Shown: positions 31,322-42,785, numbered from the stretch's first letter. The stretch is 64,000 nucleotides of DNA from Agarophyton chilense (GCA_030374765.1 JARGXX010000003.1:248001-312000); one strand, 5' to 3'. Notes: a model not told the origin generated them from the sequence alone. Numbers and translations are program-made.

Positions 31322-31912
31322 TTAGAGTATGGCAAGTTCTCGGCTTTGACTTCCATGAATGAAGCGCCCTTGTTTGCTCTCCACGCGGTGTGGACTTCCT
31401 TCTTCGGCACCTTCGAAGAACAGGGTGTAGAGAAGGATCGAGTGATGGTCGTCAGTAGCTTGATCGATCCCAACAAATCCGAAATGAGTATTGTCCCAAT
31501 AGATGGTTGTAATGTTCCAATCCGCACCGGAACGCTGAGACGAATAGTTGTTCGAATCATGAACGGACTCAGTCAACCCAAGTTCTCGCAACATGATATC
31601 CGACAGCACGTAGTCAGGGGTGGCCTCAAGAAACAATAAGATTTGTTTCCCCACGATCTTGACGAGCTCTTCGCGGTAGAGTCGAACGATCTCCTCCGGA
31701 TTGGAAAGGAAAAGGTTGTACGCAGGATGCCGATGGGTCCGATGGGAATCAAGGGAGATGGCTACGATGTCTTCCCTATCGTGGAGAAGAGCCATGAGGT
31801 CCCGGCGTTCGTTACGAAGTCGCTGCGACACGCGCATCGCCAGCCCCCGCACATGTGAGCGAGGAACCCGGCGCGTCCGCTGGGCTCTCACTCGCTGCCT
31901 GGTAACAGCCAT
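31322..31912 (-). CDS. TE-2 antisense ORF B (196 aa), unknown
   Basis: ATG at 31,912; the frame is open upstream to 32,035 without another ATG. The first 40 residues are Arg-rich (RQRVRAQRTRRVPRSHVRG), followed by a predicted helical region and a strand-rich part (IYWDNTHFGFVGID). No family recognised, and no visible similarity to the TE-1/TE-3 antisense proteins. Located in an otherwise intact, recent element, so it may be expressed. A promoter would lie in the 32.0-32.4 kb GC-rich repeats. Confidence 0.55.
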   Translation of the reverse strand: MAVTRQRVRAQRTRRVPRSHVRGLAMRVSQRLRNERRDLMALLHDREDIVAISLDSHRTHRHPAYNLFLSNPEEIVRLYREELVKIVGKQILLFLEATPDYVLSDIMLRELGLTESVHDSNNYSSQRSGADWNITTIYWDNTHFGFVGIDQATDDHHSILLYTLFFEGAEEGSPHRVESKQGRFIHGSQSRELAIL

Positions 31913-32190
31913 GGTCGTACCACGCCTACCACTGGCTCCGCCGAAGAGCGATGTCCGACAACCGTATGCACTGGCACTAAAACAGCAACCTGTGCACGTC
32001 AGTCGTCGGAGAGAGCGCGTAGGATGGCGAAGCACAGCGGAAGATGGGACGGTTCAAGCGACGCAGCGCAGGAGGAGCGCAGCGCAGACGTGAGCAACCG
32101 GGCGCGGACAAACCGCAACACGGGAGCGAGCGAACGAGCGCGATGCGCGGACCAGGCAAGGAAAACGAGAGGACGCGATGCGCGGAGAAG

Positions 32191-32240
32191 GCGCGGAAAA
32201 CCGACAAAGCGCGGAAAACCGACAAAGCGCGGACAAAGCG
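32191..32240. repeat. TE-2 tandem repeat, 18-bp unit GCGCGGAAAACCGACAAA
   Basis: Two full units (32,191-32,208 and 32,209-32,226) and a partial third. It sits just upstream of the antisense ORFs on their strand and could be part of their promoter. Confidence 0.8.
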
Positions 32241-32395
32241 CGAGAGAGGCGTGAGCAGGAGCGCGAGCAGTGCGCAGGCTACGATGTGTGAAGGACAAGG
32301 CGAGGGAGAGGCGACGGCGCAAGTGTCAAGCAAGCGTTGCGCTATTTACAACTATAGCACGCGATCGCAGAACGCTTGGCGCGTATAATTGCCCC

Positions 32396-32475
32396 CCAGC
32401 AATTCTGAGACATTGCTGGAGGGATTGCACCGTGACAGACCTCGACCCCACTCGCTACGCCACCGTGTGGCGTAG
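32396..32475. repeat. TE-2 two hairpins in front of the 3' LTR
   Basis: CCAGCAAT/ATTGCTGG (32,396-32,403 and 32,412-32,419) and CTACGCCAC/GTGGCGTAG with a 3-base loop (32,455-32,475), the latter 16 bp before the LTR. No long polypurine tract is present; the sequence between hairpin and LTR is GT/G-rich. Confidence 0.7.
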
Positions 32476-32491
32476 TTTGAGTTGTGGGGCG

Positions 32492-32654
32492 TGTCGGCCT
32501 CTGTTTGGGGCTGTGTCCACGTGTGACGCGGACGCAGCCCCTCGCGAGCTGAAATATCAAAACCTTCCTGCGAGCGGTGGAATTGGTGGGGGGAGGGGGA
32601 AAAAAGAAAACGAAAAGAAAACAGAGGGTACGCTTGCCCGTAACAAGCCTTCCA
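32492..32654 (+). repeat. TE-2 3' LTR (163 bp)
   Basis: Identical to 25,580-25,742; followed directly by the target duplication ATTAT. Confidence 0.95.
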
Positions 32655-32774
32655 ATTATATCCCTTGCCCAAAAACCGCGCCAAAACGTTTCGTGTACAA
32701 TAGATCACATTGTTTGCCAAATAAAACGTTTTAGTCCAAAACACGATATCCTTTATAACATATAGAACCCTATT

Positions 32775-34771
32775 ATGGCTCGTGGACCCACTCTATCACG
32801 CCATGAACAGGTGCAAATCATTCGCTTAGACCAAGAAGGAATGATTCCAGCAGAAATTGTTCGAAAACTAAAACGCAGCACAAAAAGCTTTAAGCGACTT
32901 CTTCAAAAACCCTACTTTCTTGAGATTTAGCGTTCATCAGGCGTTTTGTAGACACTAGAACTATAAATGTTGAAGGTGCATATGATTAAAACCGTTAAAG
33001 CCACACAAACAAAAAATAATCCTGGCAAGTACAAAACTAATCAGGAGCCACAGAATAAAGTAGAACGGTATTCTGTAGAAAAAAAAATCGCATAAAATCC
33101 CACGTCAATATACCAAAATATCCTAACTAAAAAAAAGCACACTAAAAAAACTGGCAACACCACACAATATCAAAAAAGCGTAGAAAGAACAAAACAGATG
33201 ATATTAACCAAACGAATGTTAAAACCGCTAATTTTAGTGCATTTGAAAAGGCTTCACAACAAGTCAGAGCACGCACCAGCCGAATAAAAGAACAGTACGC
33301 ACGAAAGTCTCTCAAAAAGGCAGAATATCTGACAGCCTAGAAAAGACAAATATGAATTCAGTAGGTTTAGATGATGAGAAAAAGCAAAGCTGAGCTTTCA
33401 AGTGAAGATTAGGGTGGTTCGTGGCTTCAAAAGTGTTTTTTTGCAGCAACTGACACTAAGATAGATCTGTAGATTTATACAGACCCTAAAACTCTAGTTC
33501 GTAAAACTTGAGAGTTTGAACTATATATGTAAAATTTTCTCTAGTACTACGCTATGAGCGATATCATTGTGGAAATAAGAGACTCTTTTCAATGCTTTTG
33601 TCAATTGCATCTTACAAAAAAACGCTCTGCTATATCGTTTATGTGGGCGCTTACTACTATTACAGCTGTCCACGTTTATCTGGTGTCTGGCCGGACACTT
33701 CTATATCCTAGTGGTTGTCACAGGTTATGGGCCTTCGTCGCAGCTGCTGTGGTACAGAGTTTCAGTCTCACCAGTCTCACTCGCTACCTTCCACTTTCTC
33801 CATCTTTCAGAGTCACACCGATCACCTGAATATCACACGCCGATACGTCGACACTTCTACGCATCTACGCATCGTAGAAACTTAAACACATCATATTCTC
33901 TGCGTTCGGCTCCACCGAGTTTGACCGGGGACTGTGGGAGCTCACCACCTCTGTTTGCATTTCAAACTCGATTCCGCCCACGCTCGTGGGAGCTCACTAT
34001 TAGTACAACTTTTCACGTCCCTCTGGTGTCTGGCCGGAAACTTTTATAGCCTAGTAGTTGTCACAGATTACAGGAGCTATAGCGAATTATTGAACTTCAG
34101 ACTCGCCAATATTTTAGATTTCATTTCAAATGAGAACGTTTTCCAATTTTCTCTACATATGTTTCTTTTTCTTCTCAAAATGCTATAAAACGTAGAACCA
34201 AATACCAGCTATGCCAAAATACCACTTTTCGCTAACAAATGTCAACAATCCTTTTTTTCAGCGATTTACGATATACAATAGTTTTGAAAAATAAAGCGTC
34301 AAAAAATATTCAAGTATTCGAAAATGAACGAAAACGTTTTTTCTGATAGAAAATCATATAAAAATCGAGTACAATGGATTTGTGGGAAACATTTTTGAAA
34401 ACTCATTAAGAAAAACGTCAACGGCCACGATTGCCTTAAAACATATTTTCATGATCTTAACAAAGAAGAAAAACATTTTACCGACGCACTCTGGGGGGGC
34501 CTCAGTTATGTTCTGGACTGGACTATCTAAGAGAAAGAAGCCTGAAATTGTATTTGTTGAGAGGAAACTGGTGATATAACTGTATTTTCAAGCATTTGCC
34601 CATAATTTAATTCCTTTTTAGTGCTGCACGTATGGCAAAGATTTGGTTTCAGGAAGATAATGCACAGGTACACAAGTCAAGTGCTATGAAACACTTATTT
34701 AAATAGTTTAATGTTAACAGTAATAGAATTACCAGCATGATTTTCTGATCTGAATCTTATCCAAAGTATCT
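32775..34771 (+). pseudogene. Tc1/mariner transposase, decayed, first part
   Basis: ATG 32,775 opens 51 codons of a Tc1/mariner helix-turn-helix N-terminus (MARGPTLSRHEQVQIIRLDQ), stopped at 32,928-32,930. Further down, broken by stops and frame changes, come N-V-F-S-D (about 34,335), G-G-A-S-V-M-F-W (about 34,494; Tc1 has S-V-M-V-W-G) and W-F-Q-E-D-N-A-Q-V-H (about 34,645), then a L-P-A-x-F-S-D-L-N-L-I piece (about 34,728; Tc1 has S-P-D-L-N-P-I). TE-3 cuts it at 34,771; the rest is at 45,885 on. The whole is AT-rich, unlike its neighbours. Confidence 0.7.
33649..34071. repeat. direct repeat of about 80 bp inside the mariner remnant
   Basis: 33,649-33,728 and 33,992-34,071 are imperfect copies sharing CTGGTGTCTGGCCGGA and GTTGTCACAG. 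The sequence between and around them does not read as transposase, so this may be another small insertion (solo repeat ends) in the mariner copy. Confidence 0.5.
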
Positions 34772-35659
34772 TGTAGGACAACGCTTGGAGCGGAGACACC
34801 AAGAAGATTTTCGGGATCTTCCTCTCTTTAGAGACACGTCTCAGGCGGAGGAGACGCGTCCCAGTGGAGCACAGAAACAGAGCCACTCTGGAAAGGCACG
34901 ACGGAGTCTGGTGTAAGACCGAGGCCAATTCGGCGGGATATACCTAGAGTGTTTAGGTGAGCACGGCACAGTCCGGGGTGTGTCCAATCCTAGGCGGAGC
35001 GGTTTCACGGCGATTGTCAGAAAAGGAGCGAGGAAAAACTCGTATGAAGGGGACGAGTGGGGTGAGTGAGCCGGCCACTCACGAGAGCCAAAAAGGAGAA
35101 CAAGAGGAAAACGGGGGCGAAACCCTATACGGGGGCGAGACTACGACAAGTGTCGGCGATTAAATATGAACCCACGGTGGTGGTAGCACTCTGGTCGACA
35201 GAGGGGTGGATGAACTAACGTGTAACGGTCGTTCACGCAGTATGCGGTGAAGACGCGCCGAAGGCGAAAAGTTCAGAGCCAAGACTCCCTCCTTGGGATC
35301 TCCCAAGAGGGTGTTTCCTGGGGAGCAGTGCTCAACCTCCTAAGTAGTGTGGCGCGCGGCCCTTCACAGTGGGCGCGCGCCCGAAAAAGATACATCAAAT
35401 AGCGATAGCGTAGCTAAATAAATACAGAAAATTACTAAATAATACTAACAATTAGGTAGAATCCGGGCCACGTGTGGCACGCCTCGCACTCGAGCGTCGG
35501 CATCCGTGTAGTCCACGTGTTCCACCAGTGTGCACTTCCGGTCCTAACCGGCCGTCGGCACGCAATAGCGGTATAGCTTGTCATAGACCAAGCTAGTTCT
35601 CAAGCCAGCGAAATCTCTAAGTCCTGCTAAGAAACCCCCTTGAAGGGCATTCTCCTTCA
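34772..35659 (-). repeat. TE-3 3' LTR (888 bp)
   Basis: Pairs with 44,992-45,879, same length, with scattered substitutions, many of them transitions. Confidence 0.92.
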
Positions 35660-35676
35660 TATCCCCCTCCTTAGGT
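35660..35676 (-). promoter_or_regulatory. TE-3 3' polypurine tract
   Basis: On the element strand the bases just before the LTR read CCTAAGGAGGGGGATA, the plus-strand DNA primer. The core CTAAGGAGGGG recurs twice inside the element (38,665-38,675 and 41,806-41,816). Confidence 0.75.
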
Positions 35677-35897
35677 GACGAACACGCCCTCGATATGGCG
35701 GGGGGCAACGGTCCGACCGGCATAAGAGCGAGCCGCGTACCGCGTCCAGCGACCACTCGACTGTCGAAGGCAGAGCTGCGCAACCGAACGACAAGCGCGC
35801 CAACGCGGTAACCACTCGTCGAACTTCGAGCGCTCTTCCGCATCGTACGCCAACTTCCAGCGACCACATCCCGATACCTCGGCGACCAGTACTCCCG

Positions 35898-37561
35898 ATG
35901 AACAGTGGTAACAATCCCCGCCGAGGTTACTTCTCCGGTTTCCATTCGGCCCCCCTTCCACGGGGGAGTGCCTCCTCAACCGCGCCGAGCCAACCCCGGG
36001 GTCCCGTTGAAGCTTCAAGCCACATCACTCCTGCGGAGGACACCTGGCCCACTTACGACGAGCTCGTCGGGTTAAACCCGCGGCAACATGCGGCGATTCT
36101 CCGGAGAGCTCCGTGGTTCCATCCGACAGCGGTCTTCGACGAAGAACTCGTGGCGTCGTATGCTGATGGCAATGCGCGTCTCCCGGGCGAGCTGCCGGCA
36201 TTGATCATCACTTCGTGGGACTGGCGACGCCGTGTGGCGGTTCCCGTTCACGCGATTCTACGGCGAAGGCGCGAGTCGGCGGAAGAGGCGCATTGTATAT
36301 TCGTCCGCATCGGCTACTCACGGATCAACCGGGCGAACTATCAATACCCCATCTCCGACGAATTCGGCTTCGACCTACGGATGTACCGGACGCAGGGTGA
36401 GATCGGCTAATGTGACCGCCTTGCGGCGTTGGAAACTTACGCATGGCGCGGTCAACTGCGAGCGTGTCAAGAAGCGATCTGCTGGGTCCGTCCGATCATT
36501 CGTGCCGAGTTCCGTCACCTTCGTCGTGAGGCCCGATATCGGTGGTTACAGAACTTCACCGCGAGGAGCGTCGGGGCAGATCCCGCTTTGGGTTCTTCGT
36601 CCCTTATGAGAACACGGAGATAAACCGGATTAGTCCCTTCTATCAGTTCGGGCGATACGTTCCCCTGCCTGGGTGGTGGTCCTCCGTCGAGGTGTGCCGG
36701 GGATGTTACGCGGAGTTCCCTCCAGTCGTCTCCTATCTGGGATCGTACCTCATCGAGGATCCGCACTCCGGCTTATGGTCCGTGGTCCTAACCGAATGGG
36801 CAGTCCGCGCCGCGGCGTACGTCTTGTGGGAAGCCTACGACCAGTATCGACTGTGGTATCTTCCTCCGCGTTTGCGTGGTTACATCCGGCAGCTGGACCT
36901 TCAACTTCCTCTTGGAGGTATCAATAAAGCGGATGAAGCTCAGGAGCTCATCGACATCATTGGGCGTGTCGACTGGGCTGTCGTGCCTGTCCGGCAGAGC
37001 GGCCGTGGTCGAGAAGCCGGTGGGGCTGATCGGTCTCCGGGGCGTCGCACGCCGTTGGCGGGAGATTTCATCTTCTTTAACCCATGGGAGCAGCAAGACA
37101 TATCCGAGGCGGAGGCGTCGGCACTCCGGATGGCTCCGCGAGGCATACCATACAGGTACCCCGTGGGGTTTGTCAACTCGGATGACTTCTACTACGCCTA
37201 TGGCGGTGATGATCTCCCGGAGGAGGAGGGCGAATACCGTGGCGACGAGGTCATGGAAGACGTTGGAGATCCCGATGGTGCCGATACTACGGCGCAGCCG
37301 GCGCAGGGAGCGACTCACGCAGGTGCGGTCATCGATCCAGTGGCGGCGGCGTTGCCGGACGACCCGGAAGTTATCGAGGTTCCCATACGCCCAGAGGCGG
37401 TCGTGATCTCCCAGTTCCTTCGGGGTGTTGGACTGAACGCGCAAGCGGCGAGCGGCGACATCGGTGCGATGAGAGACGCCCTCGTGGCACGCCTGACCGG
37501 CGGGAGTACCTCCGCTAGCGATTTGGTTGGCGCGCACGGCCATCCGGGTTCTTCCAACTAA
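35898..37561 (+). pseudogene. TE-3 antisense accessory ORF, one stop and one frameshift
   Basis: Opposite to gag-pol, between its end and the 3' LTR. ATG 35,898 opens 170 codons to a TAA at 36,408-36,410; the same frame then continues to about 36,580, and the reading moves by one frame to the long 36,542-37,561 frame. Homology to the TE-1 antisense protein continues across the shift, which shows it is a mutation: GWWSSVEV, PPVVSYLGS, LWSVVLTEWAV (36,680-36,830). Intact length would be about 550 aa. The C-terminal third is acidic and low in complexity (G, D, E, A). No known domain. Converges on pol with a 213-bp gap. Confidence 0.65.
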
Positions 37562-37773
37562 TCCCTTGTGATCTTGGTTAGTATATCCCGCTGTGCGGTA
37601 GTGTGTGCAGCAACTTCGAAAATAGTAAACTGCTTCCGTCTATGACGTATTTGTTTTCTTTCTTCTCTTCCACTTCTTCTGAGTGTCCTTCTCCAGGTCT
37701 TCTGTGCATCTTCTCCTTCTTCCAAGGGTCCTTATCCAGATCTTCTGTTCCTTTATCCCCATCGGGTGTCTTC

Positions 37774-40700
37774 TTATCCCACTTGGGCTCGGTCTATGGT
37801 AGCCGGCAAAGCCGTGATAGTACGACGATGATACTGTACCACCTTTGACCGAGGTAGGTGCACTATCGGTTCGTCTGAATCCCATTCGGGGCCGTACCCG
37901 TACCAACGGACCAAGTATTGGAGATACCCCTTTCGGTGGTAGGAGTGCTCCAGAATGCTTCCGACCACGAACTCTTGTCGGGACACTTCCTGGCCATCCC
38001 GTATGACGGTGTCGCTATTTCCGGGTGGTACCCGTCCTGAGCCAGGGGGTACCGAATTGATCACGCGTTGGGCGGCTTCGCTCCGGTCGGACCGTGTAGC
38101 GCGCAAGGCAGTCCTCAGCTGAGTAGAATGTCGACCCGACTTCGGCGGTTCATTTTCTCCAAGTGCCGGAGTTGTTTCGGCGCTTCCCACTCCGGTTGGA
38201 GGGCCCACACCAGCGGGTAACCCGGGTGGTCGTTCCACTAATCGGCGTGGTGAAGCTCGCTTCGGCGGTGAGATTCGCTGGGGCGGTGGCGCATTGTCGC
38301 ACATCTCTGTCCCACGGCGAGGTTCCGTGTAGGCACGTGAGCGTTCCAATGGCTGGCTGTCCGGCGTCGGCGCCGTGGATGTATCCGCCTCCCTGTGCGG
38401 GGTACTTGGCGGTGCTTCGTCCACTCGTACTGTATCAGGCTGCGGTGCGTCGAGCGCATTTGCATTCCCTGTGGCACGTGTGGTGACACCTCGGCGAGTG
38501 TTGGTGGCGTTATCCGCAGCTGCGTTCTGAGGCTTGGATAGCGACTGCGTTGAGTCGTGCAGGACGTCGGTATCAGGCACCCCTGATGGGCGAAGAATGT
38601 CACGCGACAGTGCGGCGTTTCAAGAGACGGTATCGACCGGATTACGACGGCTGTCGGGCGCCTCCCCCTCCTTAGACGATGCACCGGAGTTGGTATCCGT
38701 CTGGTGGACTGGGGAGGAGCAACGAATGCGCGACACGATTCCTTGCGGGTTGGGCGCCGCGGGTAGTGAAAGGTCAGACAAACCCCTAGATGGGTGTGGT
38801 AACGCGTAGGGACGCTAGTGGACCTGGGGTAAGGGGGTCGATGAATCCGTTTCAACGGGAGCAGTCACACCAGTAGGTTGGGATGTTAACGGCGGAGGAG
38901 CCAATGCCACGCAATCGCGGGAGATGCGTTCGTGATTACCCGTGAGGTCAACAACGACAGTGTCGGAAGCCACCGAAATAACCCGAAAGGGGCCGTCGGC
39001 AACGGGTGAAAGCTTGTGGCGTTTCTCCTTCTCTGGGTTCCAATACTCCTTGCAGATGAATACATAACCTTCGGGGGCGAGACGTGGCGGCGAGCGAGGG
39101 GCTTTGATATCAAAGTCACGCTCGAAAGCAGCCTGGGCTCGGCCCATTGAACGCCGTGCGGCGGGAACGAGCTTCGTGAGCCAAGTTTTCCACGCTTCGC
39201 GATAAGCAGTCGGTGAGGGAAAGGTATCCAGCGTGGGCTGTGGTTCCAGCGCCACGGGCGGTGGGGTACGGGACAGTACCAGCTCGAAGGGCGTTAATTC
39301 AGTTGTCCTGTGCACCTGCGTATTGTACCCAAAGGTGAGCGCATCAGTGAACAAGTCCCAATCTTTGGGGTGGTCTGCGACGTTTGAACGGAGCGTCGCA
39401 AGTAATGTCCGGTTGAACCGTTCGGCCTGCCCATTAGTTTGGGGGTGATAAGTGGTCACAAACAGGTTCTTAATGTCCAAGATGCGACATACATCCTCGA
39501 AGAAACGAGAGCCGAACCGTCTCCTGTTATCGGAGAGGAGGTTGACCGGTGGACCGTAGACGAAGACCCAGTGTAGGACGAAGGGTTGAGCCACGCTCAT
39601 AGCGGAGATCTTCCGTAACGGTACGGTCCGGACCAGCTTGGAGAAGTGATACATAATCACGAGTAAGAACTTGTAATTCCGCTCAGTGGTAAGGAAGGGA
39701 CCGAGTATATCGATGGCCAAAAACTCCAATGGAGCGCGAGCTGGAAACAGCTTCAACTTCGTCGCATGACGGCGGAGTTTGACACAGTTCCGAGCGCAAT
39801 CGGTACAAAACCGCACCGTTGCGTAGCAGTCAACTGCGATGGCAGGCCAGTAGAAGCTACGGCGTAGGGTGAGGTAAAGTTTCCGTCCCCCGACTTGGCC
39901 ACTCAGTTTGGAGTAGTGCGACAACCGCAATACTCTGGACTGGAGGTTATGTGGTACCACGATTTGTCGGTGCGATCCGACGGTCCGTACAAGGTATTCG
40001 GCGGCTTCATTCACCTGAAAGGGGAGAGTACCTCCTCCATTGAGTTGAGCGCGGACCTTCGCGCAGAACGGGTCAGCGAATTGCTCCCGTATCATCTCCT
40101 CTGGAGTAATAGGCACGAAGTTCCCTGGTAAGGGTTTCTCGGAATCTTCCGAGAGAAAAAAGTCGTCCAATTCAGAACCTGAATCTGAAGAGTCCGTGTC
40201 TCTTTCCTTGTCCTCGATGGTAGCGTCGTCGCCATTCACTGCAAAGCAGGGTATTTCACCGTCTTTGACAGGTAGTGCTTCGCCAGTAGTGATCAGGCGG
40301 GAGGGAGCATCGGCTTGGGTGTTGTACGATCCTTTTCGGTACTGCACGTCAAATTCAAATTCCGGTAGACCGAGACGCCAACGCATCAAGCAGCCTGAAG
40401 GCTTCCTGATGGAGAGAAGCCATCGAAGTGATGCGTGATCCGTAAAAACGGTGAAATGATTACCCATGAGATAGGGGCGCAACGTTTGTAATGCCCACAC
40501 CACGGCAAGGAATTCGTTCTCCGAGACGGAGTAATTCTTCTCGTGGACGTTGAGTGATCGGGACCAGTACCCTACGGGGCGTCTTTCCCCCTTGGGTGTA
40601 GTTTGAAACAGTGCACAACCTACTTGGTAGTCGCTGGCGTCCGTATCTACGGTGAAGGGCCTTCCAGGCTTGGGCAACGAGAAGATCGGGGCGGAGACGA

Positions 40701-42237
40701 CAGAGTCCTTAAGAGATTTGAAAGATTCCGTTTGAACGGGGGTTAAGGGGTCCAGTTTTGGTGTTTGGCCTTTCCGCAAAAGCGCGTTTAACGGTGCAGC
40801 TTTTTCCGCAAAGTGCGGGATGAATCGTCGGTAGACGTTCGCGAGTCCCAGAAAGGAACGAAGCTCGGTTTGCGTCCGCGATTCTTTAGCCTCTTTGAGT
40901 GACTTAACACGAGTCTCCTCGATTGTAACACTTCCTGGACGGATAACATGGCCGAGATACTTCACGGTGTCCGTGAAGAAGTCACATTTCTTCAACTTAA
41001 GAGTGACACCCGCATCTCGAAGCGTGGTCATGATATCCCTCACATGAGTGAGATGTTTTTCCAGATTATCTGAGAAGACGATTACGTCATCCAGGTAGAC
41101 CAGGCAGGTACGCCATTTGAAGCGGGCCAATAGGATGTCGATGGCTCGCTGGAAAGTAGCGGGGGCGTTGGTAAGACCAAAAGGCATCCGTTTGAAACGG
41201 TAGAGACCGGAGTGACACGCGAAAGCGGTTTTATCCTGGTCTTGCTTCCTTACCGGAACTTTCCAGTATCCCCAATTGGCGTTCAGGGTTGTAAAGACGG
41301 TGGCGGTGTCTAGCAAGTCAACGTACTCGTCCATTCTTGGGATTGGATACACGTCCTTGACAGTGACGGCATTCAACCGACGGTAGTCGACTCAAAACCT
41401 CCAGGAACCATCCTGCTTTGGAGCCAGTACTACTGGAGAAGCCCACGGCGACTGAGCCGGTTCAATGACTCGTGCTCAAAGCATTTTATCCACTTGTGCC
41501 TTTTCCTCCGCGCGTGCGGCGGGTCCGGCAGGGTATGGGTGCTGAGAGATGGGTCGGGTGTCCGGTAGCAAATCAATCCGGTGTTCCGTAGTGGCAATCT
41601 CACCAAGGGAGCCGTCCCACGTAGTGGTGAAGTCTCTTAAAAGTTCTCGCAATCGATGGCGGTATGACTCCGGGACGTGGCTGAGATCCAGGTCCTCGAG
41701 CTCTTGGACTGGATCGGGGGGGTCACCACTCGTTGAAACGGGCTGCATCCCTGATGTTACAGGTTGAACCCCGGGTACCGGCGATGAAACGGGTTCCGGG
41801 CTGTTCCCCTCCTTAGAGTGAACGAGTCGGAGAACCTCAGCTGTGGTCAGCTTTGTCGGCACCATAGCGATGGGGTGCGGCATGACGGACCCTATCACTT
41901 GGTTCTTCACCAGATACTAGGGTACTGTCCCTAGATTGGCGATCAGCACGTGAAACGGTTGGTTTGGCTCCACACGGACGATTCCATTCGCAATTGCGAG
42001 GCTGTGCCTGTCATACAGTGACGACAATTGTTGTAAGACCCGGAGTCCGTGTTGACGGGAGGTTACTTTCACCATCTTTTGGGACTCAGGCGGTACGCAC
42101 AACGACGCTGCGACGCGGAGCTTATTAGATTCACGGTTATCCGGTCCAGGTTCCTGTGCTGCCGGTAGCGGGACATGCTTCATCGTGGCATGCCTAAGCG
42201 GACGACGAACGATCGGCGTGGACGATCCATCCTCCAT
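37774..42237 (-). pseudogene. TE-3 Pol: RT, RNase H, integrase and chromodomain, in-frame stops only
   Basis: A single frame across 4.4 kb. RT: V-D-Y-R-R-L-N, Y-P-I-P-R-M, F-T-T-L-N (catalytic Asp of the usual L-D is Asn), M-P-F-G-L-T-N-A-P, Y-L-D-D kept. RNase H: T-V-D-T-D-A-S and F-T-D-H-A-S-L-R-W. Integrase: C-x2-C end, Asp in F-L-A-I-D, Asp in L-S-D-N, Glu in Q-A-E-R-F-N. Chromodomain about 37,800-37,960 (Y-L-V-R-W-Y-G-Y-G-P-E-W-D-S). Stops at about 41,917, 41,476, 41,392, 38,815 and 38,610. No indel is needed to read through. Confidence 0.8.
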
Positions 42238-42249
42238 CTCGACACGCCG

Positions 42250-42669
42250 TTAGCGAGGGAAGATCGCTTCGACGAAGCGGTCGCAAACGTCGCGACCCAA
42301 GATGACTGGGGCGGCTAATTTCCGACATACGACGAAGTCGAGTGTCACCACGCGAGCGCCAACGCGGACTACCAGTTCTATGAACCCCACCTTCTCCAAC
42401 GGTTTGTTGTTCGCGTCAGCGACCCACGGGACGTGGTCGAGGCGGAACCTATACTGCAAATGAGGCGGTAACACTTCCTCCACGACAAAGTTCGCACCGG
42501 CATCGGTGTCTAAGACGGTAAGGTGTCGCACCATAAACTGGGGTGAAAGGCCAAGGTCAGTATAGACCTTGTAGTGTCTCTTGGCCATCACCAGAACTCT
42601 ATCCGGGAACCGGTTATGGGAAACACGTTTCCACGGACGACGCAGAACACTAAAGTGTTCCGAGTTCAC
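42250..42669 (-). pseudogene. TE-3 aspartic protease, active site altered
   Basis: Same frame as Pol, ended by TAA at 42,250-42,252. The active-site triplet D-T-G is D-T-D (context LDTDAGANF). I-L-G-R-D-V-C-D-R-F-V-E near the end matches the protease second half. Without Gly in the triplet it is expected to be inactive. Confidence 0.65.
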
Positions 42670-42785
42670 GTCATTGACGGCCTCTTTCCTTGCAAGGATT
42701 TTGACCGGGGAGCGAGGCTTAGACGCCTCGGGCGCCGTCGACCTCGACTCTGAGGGCGCTCTTACTTGAGAGGAGACTCACACAT

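Larger units (their letters stand above)
25580..32654 (+). mobile_element. TE-2: intact young Ty3/gypsy retrotransposon with two antisense ORFs
   Basis: 7075 bp. The two 163-bp LTRs are identical base for base in my reading, start TG and end CA, and are flanked by the 5-bp target duplication ATTAT (25,575-25,579 and 32,655-32,659). A single gag-pol ORF of 1557 codons is uninterrupted. Identical LTRs and no disabling change mean very recent insertion and possible activity. Downstream of pol, 2.1 kb holds two open ORFs on the opposite strand, then GC-rich tandem repeats, two hairpins and the 3' LTR. Confidence 0.95.

Noticed and set aside
31977-32333. long overlapping minus-strand frames rich in A, L, R, S
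   Set aside because: Frames produced by GC-rich tandem repeats; low complexity in all frames.
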